Shown here one piece after another: positions 24,425 to 31,332 of a stretch of DNA of 38,127 bases. The notes below the pieces were generated by a model. That model was not told the DNA's origin. It saw only the letters and a program-made list of their open reading frames with translations, and ran no database searches. The stretch is from the NCBI GenBank assembly GCA_049969935.1, contig JBMFNX010000014.1:1-38127 (forward strand), read 5' to 3'. Position 1 is the first letter of the stretch; every line of letters starts with the position of its first letter. The position numbers were made by a program, and so were the translations under genes. The stretch is from JACIWG01 sp049969935. Its GTDB lineage: Archaea > Thermoproteota > Nitrososphaeria > JACIWG01.

Positions 24425-25675
24425 CTACCATAGTAGAAAACTTTCTTCTAAAATCCTTTCAAGCAATTTTACGTTAACATGAACTGGGCTCATCGAGAGA
24501 AGCCTTGTTTGCAAAAGCGCCTTTTCAGCTAAAACATGCAATTCTGATTTTCTAAAACCAATTTCATTCAACCCATTTGGGAAATCAAGTATTTTCATAA
24601 AGTTTGTGATAATTTCCCAAACTTCAACATCATATTCTTTGAAACCGAAAAGGTAGCTGATATTACCAATCTTTTCAACCAAATATGGTGTCAGAAGCCT
24701 TAATGTTGCTGGAGCAGTTATTGATACAGCAAGACCATGTGGAACCTTAGCACCCTTTTCTAGAGCTTCACCTGCAATTGGATATGATAGGGCGTGGCAG
24801 ATGTGTACACCAGCATTGCCGAAAGCTAATCCAGCGATGGTTGAGGCAACATGCATACTTGACCTAGCTTCAATATCATTGCCATTCGAGTATGCTCTTG
24901 GAAGAAACTTTCCGATAAGGGTTATTGCTGATTCAGCTAAAGCGTCAGTTATTGGGTTGGAGCCACAGTAGACAGGCCTTTCAGCAACAGTTGGTGGAGC
25001 AGGTTTAGCATAGTATGATATTGTAGTGTACGCTTCTATTGCATGCATTAGGGCGTCCATGCCTGTTGTAGCAGTAACCTTCTGAGGCATACTTAAAGTG
25101 ACAAGGGGATCTAAAATTGCTAGTGAAGGCCTTAAATGATCGTCTGATATACCAAACTTAACCTTCTTTTCGGGAAAGGTTACTACAGCAACACTTGTAG
25201 TCTCGCTTCCAGTTCCAGATGTTGTTGGAACAGCGATAAGAGGTTTTAATGGCCCTGGAACCCTTAAACCTTTACCCAAAGGTTGGGCAAAATAGTCTAG
25301 AAAGTCTGTCGGATATGTTGTGTAAAGGTTTATTATTTTAGCAGTATCTATTGCGCTTCCACCACCTAAACCGATTATGCAATCATATGATTTCTTTTTT
25401 GCAAACTCTATACCCTTAAGGATAGAAGAATATGAGGGTTCAGGTTCAACACCATCCCAAACATCTACTACAACATTTTTTTCGCTTAGGCTAGAGACAG
25501 CTTCTTCAACAACCTTAGTATTTTTCCTCAAAAAATTGTCGGTAACAATTAAAGCATTTTTTACAGCAAGCTTAGAGACATCGTATCCTATTTCCTTTAA
25601 AACGCCTAAACCGAACTTTATTGGAACCGACCTAAACCAGAATGCATAATCAACAGGCAAACTTAAGCTACACAT
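24425..25675 (-). CDS. iron-dependent alcohol dehydrogenase, hydroxyacid-oxoacid transhydrogenase-like
   Basis: This 416-aa Fe-ADH (group III) has GGGSAIDTAK and TTSGTGSE nucleotide-binding motifs, and metal ligands in MDALMHAIEAY (Asp and His), CHALSYPIAG and VPHG. Unlike most Fe-ADHs it also has RPVYCGSNPITD, EARSSMHVAS and GNAGVHICHALSYPI segments, which resemble the ADHFE1/hydroxyacid-oxoacid transhydrogenase (HOT) subfamily that couples 4-hydroxybutyrate oxidation to 2-oxoglutarate reduction with a bound NAD. The ATG lies about 37 nt downstream of a TATA-like CTTTATATTC. HOT-like or alcohol oxidation remain the two options. It stands alone, convergent with MoaD. Confidence 0.85.
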   Translation of the reverse strand: MCSLSLPVDYAFWFRSVPIKFGLGVLKEIGYDVSKLAVKNALIVTDNFLRKNTKVVEEAVSSLSEKNVVVDVWDGVEPEPSYSSILKGIEFAKKKSYDCIIGLGGGSAIDTAKIINLYTTYPTDFLDYFAQPLGKGLRVPGPLKPLIAVPTTSGTGSETTSVAVVTFPEKKVKFGISDDHLRPSLAILDPLVTLSMPQKVTATTGMDALMHAIEAYTTISYYAKPAPPTVAERPVYCGSNPITDALAESAITLIGKFLPRAYSNGNDIEARSSMHVASTIAGLAFGNAGVHICHALSYPIAGEALEKGAKVPHGLAVSITAPATLRLLTPYLVEKIGNISYLFGFKEYDVEVWEIITNFMKILDFPNGLNEIGFRKSELHVLAEKALLQTRLLSMSPVHVNVKLLERILEESFLLW

Positions 25676-25725
25676 AATATTCCCACAAACATGTATGGAG
25701 AAAGATGAATATAAAGGCTTATGAG

Positions 25726-25740
25726 ACTAAGCGTCTTAGT
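25726..25740. repeat. perfect inverted repeat upstream of the Fe-ADH
   Basis: ACTAAG-CGT-CTTAGT is a six-base perfect dyad with a 3-base spacer. It lies about 50 nt upstream of the Fe-ADH start, just beyond its TATA-like element, where a regulator could bind. It also lies 10 nt after the end of the MNT gene and could instead be a hairpin in its transcript. Both are inferences. Confidence 0.35.
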
Positions 25741-25750
25741 GCAATAAAAA

Positions 25751-26107
25751 TTAAAGCAGATTTGCCTCGTAGAGAATGATTCCTTCATTTAAAACATTTA
25801 ATATGAAAGGATTTTCTTCCCTAAGCATTCTATTAAACTCTTCTTCAGTATATCCAAGGGGTTCTATGGGAAGATTCTCGACATTAAGTTCAAGCAAAAC
25901 TTTAATTCTATCAAGAAAACTTTCATTCCATTCGCCTACAACAATTAAATCTATATCGGAGCCTTCACTAAAGTCGCCTCGAGCGAAGGAGCCGAAAAGG
26001 ATAATCTTTTTTGGCTTCAACTTTTCAACAAGCACATTCTTGTACCTTTCTATGCCTTCAAACAATTCTTTACTTCTACTAATATCGACTCTACATAGTT
26101 TACACAT
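25751..26107 (-). CDS. MNT-domain nucleotidyltransferase (antitoxin of HEPN/MNT pair)
   Basis: This 118-aa minimal nucleotidyltransferase has its catalytic GS-x10-DxD motif (Gly39-Ser40 and Asp51/Asp53) in GSFARGDFSEGSDIDLI. In HepT/MntA-type modules this enzyme AMPylates and neutralises the HEPN toxin. The ATG lies inside the HEPN gene, a 58-nt overlap, so translation is probably coupled. A TTG slightly downstream could shorten the overlap. It is 75 nt from the Fe-ADH gene. The HEPN partner is of the type without a clear RxxxxH site, so toxicity is not certain. Confidence 0.85.
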   Translation of the reverse strand: MCKLCRVDISRSKELFEGIERYKNVLVEKLKPKKIILFGSFARGDFSEGSDIDLIVVGEWNESFLDRIKVLLELNVENLPIEPLGYTEEEFNRMLREENPFILNVLNEGIILYEANLL

Positions 26108-26454
26108 TTTTCAGCAACCTCACGAGTATAGTACCTGTATGGTGCACCTGAAGGGTAAGCGTTTGGATACCTTGCACCTATATAATGTCGGTCCAATTCT
26201 CTAGCAAAATCCATAAAAGCATTAAATCTTTCATTAAACTTTGAAGCTTCTCCAACCAAATCTAAAACAGAATGTGTTATTAAAGCCCTAAAACCTTTAG
26301 AGTAAAGGAAACCTTTCAGCACATTTTTCAGCAGCCTGTTGAGAAAAAATGATGACGCATAATAGTTACCGTCCTTAACACAATCTTTAGCAGTTTTAAG
26401 GTCAGCTTCAGCCTGATCAAGCCACCTTAATCCTTCAATCAAATTTTTATCCAT
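26050..26454 (-). CDS. HEPN-domain protein
   Basis: This protein of 134 aa (from the chosen ATG) is an all-helical HEPN domain, with the family patterns WLDQAEADLKTAK at the start and DRHYIGARYPNAYPSGAPY near the C-terminus. It is the first gene of a pair with the MNT nucleotidyltransferase, overlapping by 58 nt. This is the standard layout of HEPN/MNT modules, which act as toxin-antitoxin systems or in nucleotide-based regulation. I chose the ATG at 26454, ahead of DKNLIEGLRWL, over the upstream one at 26481, because a purine-rich AGAGATGA precedes it. No catalytic RxxxxH is visible. It sits near the tRNA-Arg gene. Confidence 0.85.
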   Translation of the reverse strand: MDKNLIEGLRWLDQAEADLKTAKDCVKDGNYYASSFFLNRLLKNVLKGFLYSKGFRALITHSVLDLVGEASKFNERFNAFMDFARELDRHYIGARYPNAYPSGAPYRYYTREVAEKCVNYVESILVEVKNCLKA

Positions 26455-26597
26455 GAAATCATCTCTGAAAAATGAAGACAACCTTCTATTTAAATTTTCA
26501 AACCAAAATGCTGAATCAAATAACCTTCATCTTTTAACCTTTGCAAGTGGAATAGTGCATGAGAAAGGTTGTTTTTTAATTATGGTAGAGCAAAAGA

Positions 26598-26604
26598 TTT
26601 AAAA
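26598..26604 (+). promoter_or_regulatory. TATA box for tRNA-Arg
   Basis: TTTAAAA is centred about 27 nt before the first base of the mature tRNA, the usual archaeal distance. The rest of 26482-26785 outside the tRNA contains no gene that I can support. Confidence 0.5.
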
Positions 26605-26627
26605 TGTTATAAATAAAACTTATGACT

Positions 26628-26705
26628 GGGCTCGTAGCTCAGCATGGATAGAGCGGCAGCCTCCTAAGCTGTAGGTCGGGGGTTCAAATCCCCTCGGGCC
26701 CGCCA
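26628..26705 (+). tRNA. tRNA-Arg (anticodon CCT)
   Basis: A full cloverleaf can be folded by eye. The 7-bp acceptor GGGCTCG/CGGGCCC has one G-U pair. A D-arm follows with GCTC/GAGC stem. The anticodon stem GCAGC/GCTGT encloses the loop CTCCTAA with anticodon CCT at 26663-26665. There is a 5-base variable loop and a T-arm GGGGG/CCCCT with TTCAAAT loop. G26702 is the discriminator, and CCA (26703-26705) is encoded. There is no intron. It would read the AGG codon. Confidence 0.95.
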
Positions 26706-26785
26706 CCATATTTAATACAAATCATTGCTTTTAGAATAAAAATGGATATATACACGTTTTTTGCAGGTATATATTTTGAGGTAAT

Positions 26786-27799
26786 TTGGAAAAGCGTAAA
26801 CTTATTCGCCTTGGAAGGTCTACACTTGTCGTTTCACTACCCTCAGATTGGGTTAAAGTTAACGAGTTAAAGCACAGTGATATAGTTACTTTGGAAGTTC
26901 AGAGTGATGGCAGTCTCCTAATATTCCCGACAGAGAATAGGGTTTCAGGGGAGAGGGAGATAACAATTTACATTGACCAGTTAGATAGAGAAGGTAAAAT
27001 CACTAGAGAAATATTGTCCTATTATCTTAATGGCTACAATACTATTAAGGTTGTTTCAAGTAGGGTTTTAACGGTTAGACAGCAGAAGTTGATCAGGCAG
27101 CTTGCTCAAAAACTTTACATGAATATAATTAGTGCAACATCCAGTGAAATGGTTATGCAGAGTTTACTAGACCTTTCCAAGATACCATTAGAAACAAGTT
27201 TAACTAGAATGTATACTATAACATATTCTATGTTCTCAGACCTTGTTAAATCTTTAGAGAGCTACGATCGTGAGCTTGCAGTAGCAATAGTTTCATTAGA
27301 TGATGAAGTTGACAACTTTTCATACCTTCTTTTAAGGCTTCTTAGGACAACATTAGCCTATTCAAGCACTTTAGGCCAGTTAAAAATTTCAAAAAACAGT
27401 TGTCTCGACGGCCTAATTGTTGTACAGAACATCGAATATATTGCTGACAATATTGTGAATATAGCGCAAAGAATTTTAGGAATAATAGAGGAGGGCAGAA
27501 GGTTTCCAAAAGAACTTTTAGAACTTCTTAAAAAATTATTTGAGGAAGGAATAAAATTTTATGAAAACGCCTTTAATGCTTTTATTACAACTGACAGCCA
27601 GCTTTCAAACAGCATACTGGAATCGAGGACAGTGTTTAGTGAAATAAATTCAAGAATATTGGAAAATCTGATTAGACAACATGATCCTGTAATAGTTTGC
27701 GCCACATGCACCATAAACAGTAACCTTCAAGCGATAGTTGCAAGCATTTCGAGAATAGCTGAGGCAGCCATAAACAAGCATGCGTTAGCAGGCAAATAG
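26786..27799 (+). CDS. AbrB-PhoU phosphate-type regulator
   Basis: This 337-aa protein has an N-terminal SpoVT/AbrB-like swapped-hairpin domain (about 1-50, with LGRSTLVVSLPSDWVKV) joined to a PhoU-like helical domain (roughly 120-330). This architecture is common in archaea as phosphate-uptake regulator-like proteins. The PhoU part binds metals or senses transporter state and the AbrB part may bind DNA. The TTG start has GAGGT immediately upstream (3-nt spacer). No Pst transporter is nearby, so its target is unknown. It follows the tRNA gene and ends before the AT-rich hydrogenase promoter region. Confidence 0.88.
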   Translation: MEKRKLIRLGRSTLVVSLPSDWVKVNELKHSDIVTLEVQSDGSLLIFPTENRVSGEREITIYIDQLDREGKITREILSYYLNGYNTIKVVSSRVLTVRQQKLIRQLAQKLYMNIISATSSEMVMQSLLDLSKIPLETSLTRMYTITYSMFSDLVKSLESYDRELAVAIVSLDDEVDNFSYLLLRLLRTTLAYSSTLGQLKISKNSCLDGLIVVQNIEYIADNIVNIAQRILGIIEEGRRFPKELLELLKKLFEEGIKFYENAFNAFITTDSQLSNSILESRTVFSEINSRILENLIRQHDPVIVCATCTINSNLQAIVASISRIAEAAINKHALAGK

Positions 27800-27800
27800 C

Positions 27801-27890
27801 ATATTCAAATATATTCAAATATATAATTTTATATAAAATCATATATTTATATACAGTTTATATTAGTATATTGACAAAAAATATATACTC
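27801..27890 (+). promoter_or_regulatory. AT-rich upstream region of hydrogenase operon with tandem repeat
   Basis: After the PhoU-like gene, the ten-base unit ATATTCAAAT is repeated twice exactly (27801-27820), followed by dense TA-rich sequence. TATA-like candidates include TTTATATTAG near 27857-27866 and AAATATATACTC near 27879-27890. The region contains few G/C bases. It is the probable promoter of hoxEFUYH, and the tandem repeat is a candidate regulator site. Confidence 0.45.
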
Positions 27891-27933
27891 AAAAAGATTA
27901 CCCGTTGTATAACAATTGAGAGAGGCGAATGAA

Positions 27934-28422
27934 TTGTCAGAGTATCCTAAAACGGTTTCAGATAAGAGAATAATTTTAATAGATAAAACAATAGCCGCAT
28001 ACGGGTATAGGAGAGATGCTCTTCTAGAAATATTACACGTAGCCCATAACATTTACGGTTACCTTGACAAGAAAATACTTTTACACATTTCCGAAAGGTT
28101 GAAGATTCCACCTAGCCAAGTTTATGGTGTTGCAACATTCTACAACTACTTTAAGCTTAAAAAGCCTGGATCTCATGCGATAACATTTTGTCTTGGGACA
28201 GCATGCTATGTTAAGGGAGCTGAAGAAATACTTTCGGCTGTGGAAAGAGAGTTTAATGTGAAAAGGGGGGAAACATCCGCTGACGGAAAAATTTCAATAT
28301 TTGTTACAAGATGTGTTGGCGCATGCGCTATGGCACCGAACGTTATAATCGATGATGAAATGATAGGTAAAGCGACTAAGGAGGCAGTTTTGGATAAGAT
28401 AAGAAGCCTTTTGCAGAGGTGA
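27934..28422 (+). CDS. hoxE: HoxE-like NuoE-type [2Fe-2S] subunit of NAD(P)-linked [NiFe] hydrogenase
   Basis: This is a NuoE/HoxE homologue (162 aa from the TTG at 27934, 168 aa from 27916) with a helical N-terminus and a thioredoxin-like [2Fe-2S] domain. Cluster ligands are C-x4-C (CLGTAC) and C-x3-C (CVGAC) in the order expected for HoxE. It passes electrons within the diaphorase module. I prefer the later TTG because GAGAGG lies 8 nt upstream. The operon continues immediately with hoxF, 4 nt after this stop. Confidence 0.9.
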   Translation: MSEYPKTVSDKRIILIDKTIAAYGYRRDALLEILHVAHNIYGYLDKKILLHISERLKIPPSQVYGVATFYNYFKLKKPGSHAITFCLGTACYVKGAEEILSAVEREFNVKRGETSADGKISIFVTRCVGACAMAPNVIIDDEMIGKATKEAVLDKIRSLLQR

Positions 28423-28426
28423 TAGT

Positions 28427-30079
28427 TTGAAGCCTGAGGAAATTCAGAAGATTGCTGAAATCGAGCATGACATGAGAATGGCTTACAAGTATCGTATTAA
28501 TGTATGCTGTTCAAGTGGATGCATTCCCTTTGGAGCACAAAAACTTTTGAAAGCATTCGAGGATGCTGTCAAGGAGCTTGGGCTACAGAATGTTTGCAAG
28601 GTTGCTAGGACAGGGTGTGTTGGCACATGTTCTGTTGCACCAGTTGTCTTAATAGACCCTGGAAACCATCTTTACCAGAATGTTAGACCCGAGGACGCTA
28701 AAAGAATTGTTCAAGAACATGTTGTTAATGGACGAATTTTAGAAGAGTTTGTTTATAAAAATGAGACATATTTTAGTAAACAGTATAGGCTTGTTTTAAG
28801 GAACGCGGGAAAGATTGACCCACTAAGGATAGAAGATTATATTTCAGTCGGAGGCTATTCTGCACTAGCTAAGGCATTAACGCAGATGACTCCGGAACAA
28901 GTAATTTATGAGGTTACAGTAAGTGGTTTAAGAGGACGTGGAGGCGCAGGATTTCCAACAGGACAAAAATGGAACTTTGTTGCAAAGTCGACGGCTAAAC
29001 CAAAGTATGTTGTAGCAAACTTGGACGAAGGTGACCCCGGTGTATTTGCAAACAGAACATTAGCTGAAGCAGACCCGCATGCTATAATTGAGGGAATGAC
29101 TATTGCAGCATATGCTGTTGGAGCGGAAAAGGGCTACATATATATTAGAAGCGAGTATCCTTTAGCAATACAGACTTTAAAGAAGGCTATTGAACAGGCA
29201 AAATCCTATGGCCTTATTGGAGACAACATTCTAGGTTCAACATTCAGCTTTGATATAGAATTGAGGCTTGGTGCGGGCGCGTTTGTTGCTGGAGAGGAGA
29301 CGGCTATACTTTCCTCAATAGAGGGGCTTAGGGCTACACCTAGGCCTAGGCCACCATATCCTGCTGTTTCAGGACTTTGGGGTAAGCCGACATTAATAAA
29401 TAATGTTGAAACCTTAGCCAACGTTCCATTGATTATATTAAATGGTGGCGCATGGTTTTCCAAGATAGGTACAGCAAAGTGTACTGGAACAAAATGTTTT
29501 TCATTAACTGGAAAGGTTAGGAATCCTGGACTAATAGAGGTTCCAATGGGAATAACATTGAAGGAGGTTGTTTATGAAATCGGTGGAGGTGTGCCTGAGG
29601 GTAGGAAGTTTAAGGCAGTCTTGGTCGGAGGGCCCTCAGGAGGATGTCTTCCAGAAAGCCTGCTTTCACTTCCAATAGACTATGAGTCGCTTACACAGGC
29701 TGGTGCAATAATGGGTTCAGGCGGTATTGTTGTAATAGACGATGAATCATGTATTGTTGATACTGCAAGGTTCTTTATAGACTTCTGTATGGACGAATCC
29801 TGTGGAAAATGTGTGCCATGCCGTGCAGGATTGCCTAAGGTTAGAGAAATTTTAGACAAGATTATGGTGGGTGAAGGGACTGTTGACGATCTCAAAGTTT
29901 TAGAGGAACTTTCCTATCTTATAAAAGATGCAAGCTTATGCGGCCTAGGACAGACAGCTCCAAACCCCGTACTCACAACATTAAACTATTTCAAACAAGA
30001 GTATCTTTCACATATTTTGGACAAAAATTGTCCAGCTGGAAAATGTAATATTAAAAGGATGGAGGTTGTCAAGAAATGA
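28427..30079 (+). CDS. hoxF: HoxF-like NuoF-type flavoprotein subunit (NAD(P)H, FMN, [4Fe-4S])
   Basis: This 550-aa diaphorase subunit has an extra N-terminal [2Fe-2S] thioredoxin-like domain (Cys27, Cys32, Cys64, Cys68), then the NuoF body with GRGGAGFPTGQKW (170-182, NADH/FMN site), the NLDEGDPG loop, SLBB-like region, and C-terminal [4Fe-4S] ligands Cys459, Cys462, Cys465 and Cys505. It oxidises or reduces NAD(P)H. TTG start with GAGGTGAT 3-10 nt upstream overlapping the hoxE stop. The stop overlaps the hoxU ATG by 4 nt, so it is translationally coupled. Confidence 0.93.
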   Translation: MKPEEIQKIAEIEHDMRMAYKYRINVCCSSGCIPFGAQKLLKAFEDAVKELGLQNVCKVARTGCVGTCSVAPVVLIDPGNHLYQNVRPEDAKRIVQEHVVNGRILEEFVYKNETYFSKQYRLVLRNAGKIDPLRIEDYISVGGYSALAKALTQMTPEQVIYEVTVSGLRGRGGAGFPTGQKWNFVAKSTAKPKYVVANLDEGDPGVFANRTLAEADPHAIIEGMTIAAYAVGAEKGYIYIRSEYPLAIQTLKKAIEQAKSYGLIGDNILGSTFSFDIELRLGAGAFVAGEETAILSSIEGLRATPRPRPPYPAVSGLWGKPTLINNVETLANVPLIILNGGAWFSKIGTAKCTGTKCFSLTGKVRNPGLIEVPMGITLKEVVYEIGGGVPEGRKFKAVLVGGPSGGCLPESLLSLPIDYESLTQAGAIMGSGGIVVIDDESCIVDTARFFIDFCMDESCGKCVPCRAGLPKVREILDKIMVGEGTVDDLKVLEELSYLIKDASLCGLGQTAPNPVLTTLNYFKQEYLSHILDKNCPAGKCNIKRMEVVKK

Positions 30080-30780
30080 GTGAAAGAACAGTTAAGCTTG
30101 TAATAGACGGCAAGGAAGTTTTTGCAAAACCAACGGACACAATACTTAAGGCTGCAAAAGACAATGGAATATATATTCCAACATTATGCTACCTTGAAGG
30201 CTTAACAGCATATGGAGGGTGCAGACTTTGCGTTGTAGAAGTGAAGGGTAATCCTAAGCTTATGACATCATGCACTACACCAGTAAGCAATAACATGGAG
30301 GTTATAACAAATTCGCCTAGACTGAACAAATACCGTAAGCAGATAATAGAACTTCTGCTAGCTGAAAGAACACACACTTGCTCAGTGTGTGTGGCAAATG
30401 GAAGTTGTGAGCTTCAGGAGCTTGCAACAAGATTCGGAGTAGACCACACAAGTGTTTCAAGAAACTGGAAAAGGTTTGAGATTGACATGACACATGAACG
30501 TTTTGTCCTAGACCATAACCGATGCATCCTATGCACAAGATGCATTAGAGTATGTGATGAGATAGAAGGAGTTCACGTGCTAGATGTGAAAAGGAGGGGA
30601 AAGGATTCGACAATTGTAATCGATTTAGATGAGCCTTGGGCAGCATCATATTCATGCACATCATGTGGAAAATGTTCAGCCGTATGCCCAGTTGGAGCAA
30701 TATACGTTAAACTAAAACCCTTATCTGAGACAAAGAAGAAGGAGCTTCCAGAATTTGTTGTTGAAAGGAGGAGAAGGTGA
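30076..30780 (+). CDS. hoxU: HoxU-like NuoG N-terminal iron-sulfur subunit
   Basis: This 234-aa electron-relay subunit has an N-terminal plant-type [2Fe-2S] domain (Cys38, Cys49, Cys52, Cys66), a His-Cys cluster site (His100, Cys102, Cys105, Cys111) and two [4Fe-4S] sites (Cys150/153/156/160 and Cys194/197/200/204). The HxCxxC spacing TCSVCVANGSCEL matches HoxU proteins. It lacks the long molybdopterin-like C-terminus of NuoG, as expected for HoxU. It connects HoxF to the HoxYH hydrogenase module. The ATG overlaps hoxF. The downstream hoxY begins 6 nt after its stop. Confidence 0.93.
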   Translation: MSERTVKLVIDGKEVFAKPTDTILKAAKDNGIYIPTLCYLEGLTAYGGCRLCVVEVKGNPKLMTSCTTPVSNNMEVITNSPRLNKYRKQIIELLLAERTHTCSVCVANGSCELQELATRFGVDHTSVSRNWKRFEIDMTHERFVLDHNRCILCTRCIRVCDEIEGVHVLDVKRRGKDSTIVIDLDEPWAASYSCTSCGKCSAVCPVGAIYVKLKPLSETKKKELPEFVVERRRR

Positions 30781-30786
30781 GTTAGG

Positions 30787-31320
30787 TTGGCGAAGGTTAA
30801 GGTTGCAACAGTATGGTTAAGTGGATGCTCAGGCTGCCACATGTCATTCCTAGACCAGGATGAGAAGATCATAGAATTGGCTGAGAAAATAGAACTAGTT
30901 TACAGTCCAATAGTTGATATAAAGGACTTTCCAGAAGATGTTGACATAACATTTGTTGAGGGAGCAGTAGCAAACGAGGAACAGTTGCACCAGCTTAAGA
31001 CCGTTAGAGAGCGTACAAAACTTCTTATAGCTTTCGGAGACTGTGCTGTGACAGGAAATGTTGTGGCTTTAAGAAACATGTTCCAAGACAGTGTTAAAGA
31101 GGTTCTTGAAAGAGCTTACGTTGAAAACGTAGACCATAATAGACAGTATCCTACGCAGGTTCCGAAGCTTTTAGAAAACGCTCACCCCCTACACGAGATT
31201 GTCAAGGTAGACTTCTATCTCCCCGGATGCCCGCCATCAGCTGAACTCATAAACTATGTTCTAAACGAAATTTTAGATGGTAGAACACCATCTCTAGAGG
31301 GAAGATTTAAATTTGGTTAG
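30787..31320 (+). CDS. hoxY: HoxY-like [NiFe] hydrogenase small subunit
   Basis: This 177-aa short small subunit of group 3 [NiFe] hydrogenase binds only the proximal [4Fe-4S] cluster through Cys14, Cys17, Cys86 and Cys148 (SGCSGC, GDC, PGCPP). It lacks a signal peptide and the C-terminal cluster domain, so the enzyme is cytosolic. TTG start behind GGTGA at the end of hoxU, about 6 nt away. It forms the catalytic heterodimer with HoxH. Confidence 0.94.
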   Translation: MAKVKVATVWLSGCSGCHMSFLDQDEKIIELAEKIELVYSPIVDIKDFPEDVDITFVEGAVANEEQLHQLKTVRERTKLLIAFGDCAVTGNVVALRNMFQDSVKEVLERAYVENVDHNRQYPTQVPKLLENAHPLHEIVKVDFYLPGCPPSAELINYVLNEILDGRTPSLEGRFKFG

Positions 31321-31332
31321 AGGTGAAATGCT

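Noticed and set aside
26628..26705. tRNA-Arg as an integration site of a mobile element
   Set aside because: No integrase or direct repeat of the tRNA 3' end was noticed nearby. HEPN/MNT modules occur widely without mobility.
27801..27830. Could the ATATTCAAAT tandem be the beginning of a CRISPR array?
   Set aside because: Units are 10 bases, directly adjacent and only two. There are no spacers and no cas genes. No CRISPR array is seen anywhere in the window.
31328..31330. ATG just before the hoxH start
   Set aside because: The frame stops after two codons. TTG at 31333 with AGAGGTGA upstream is the better start.
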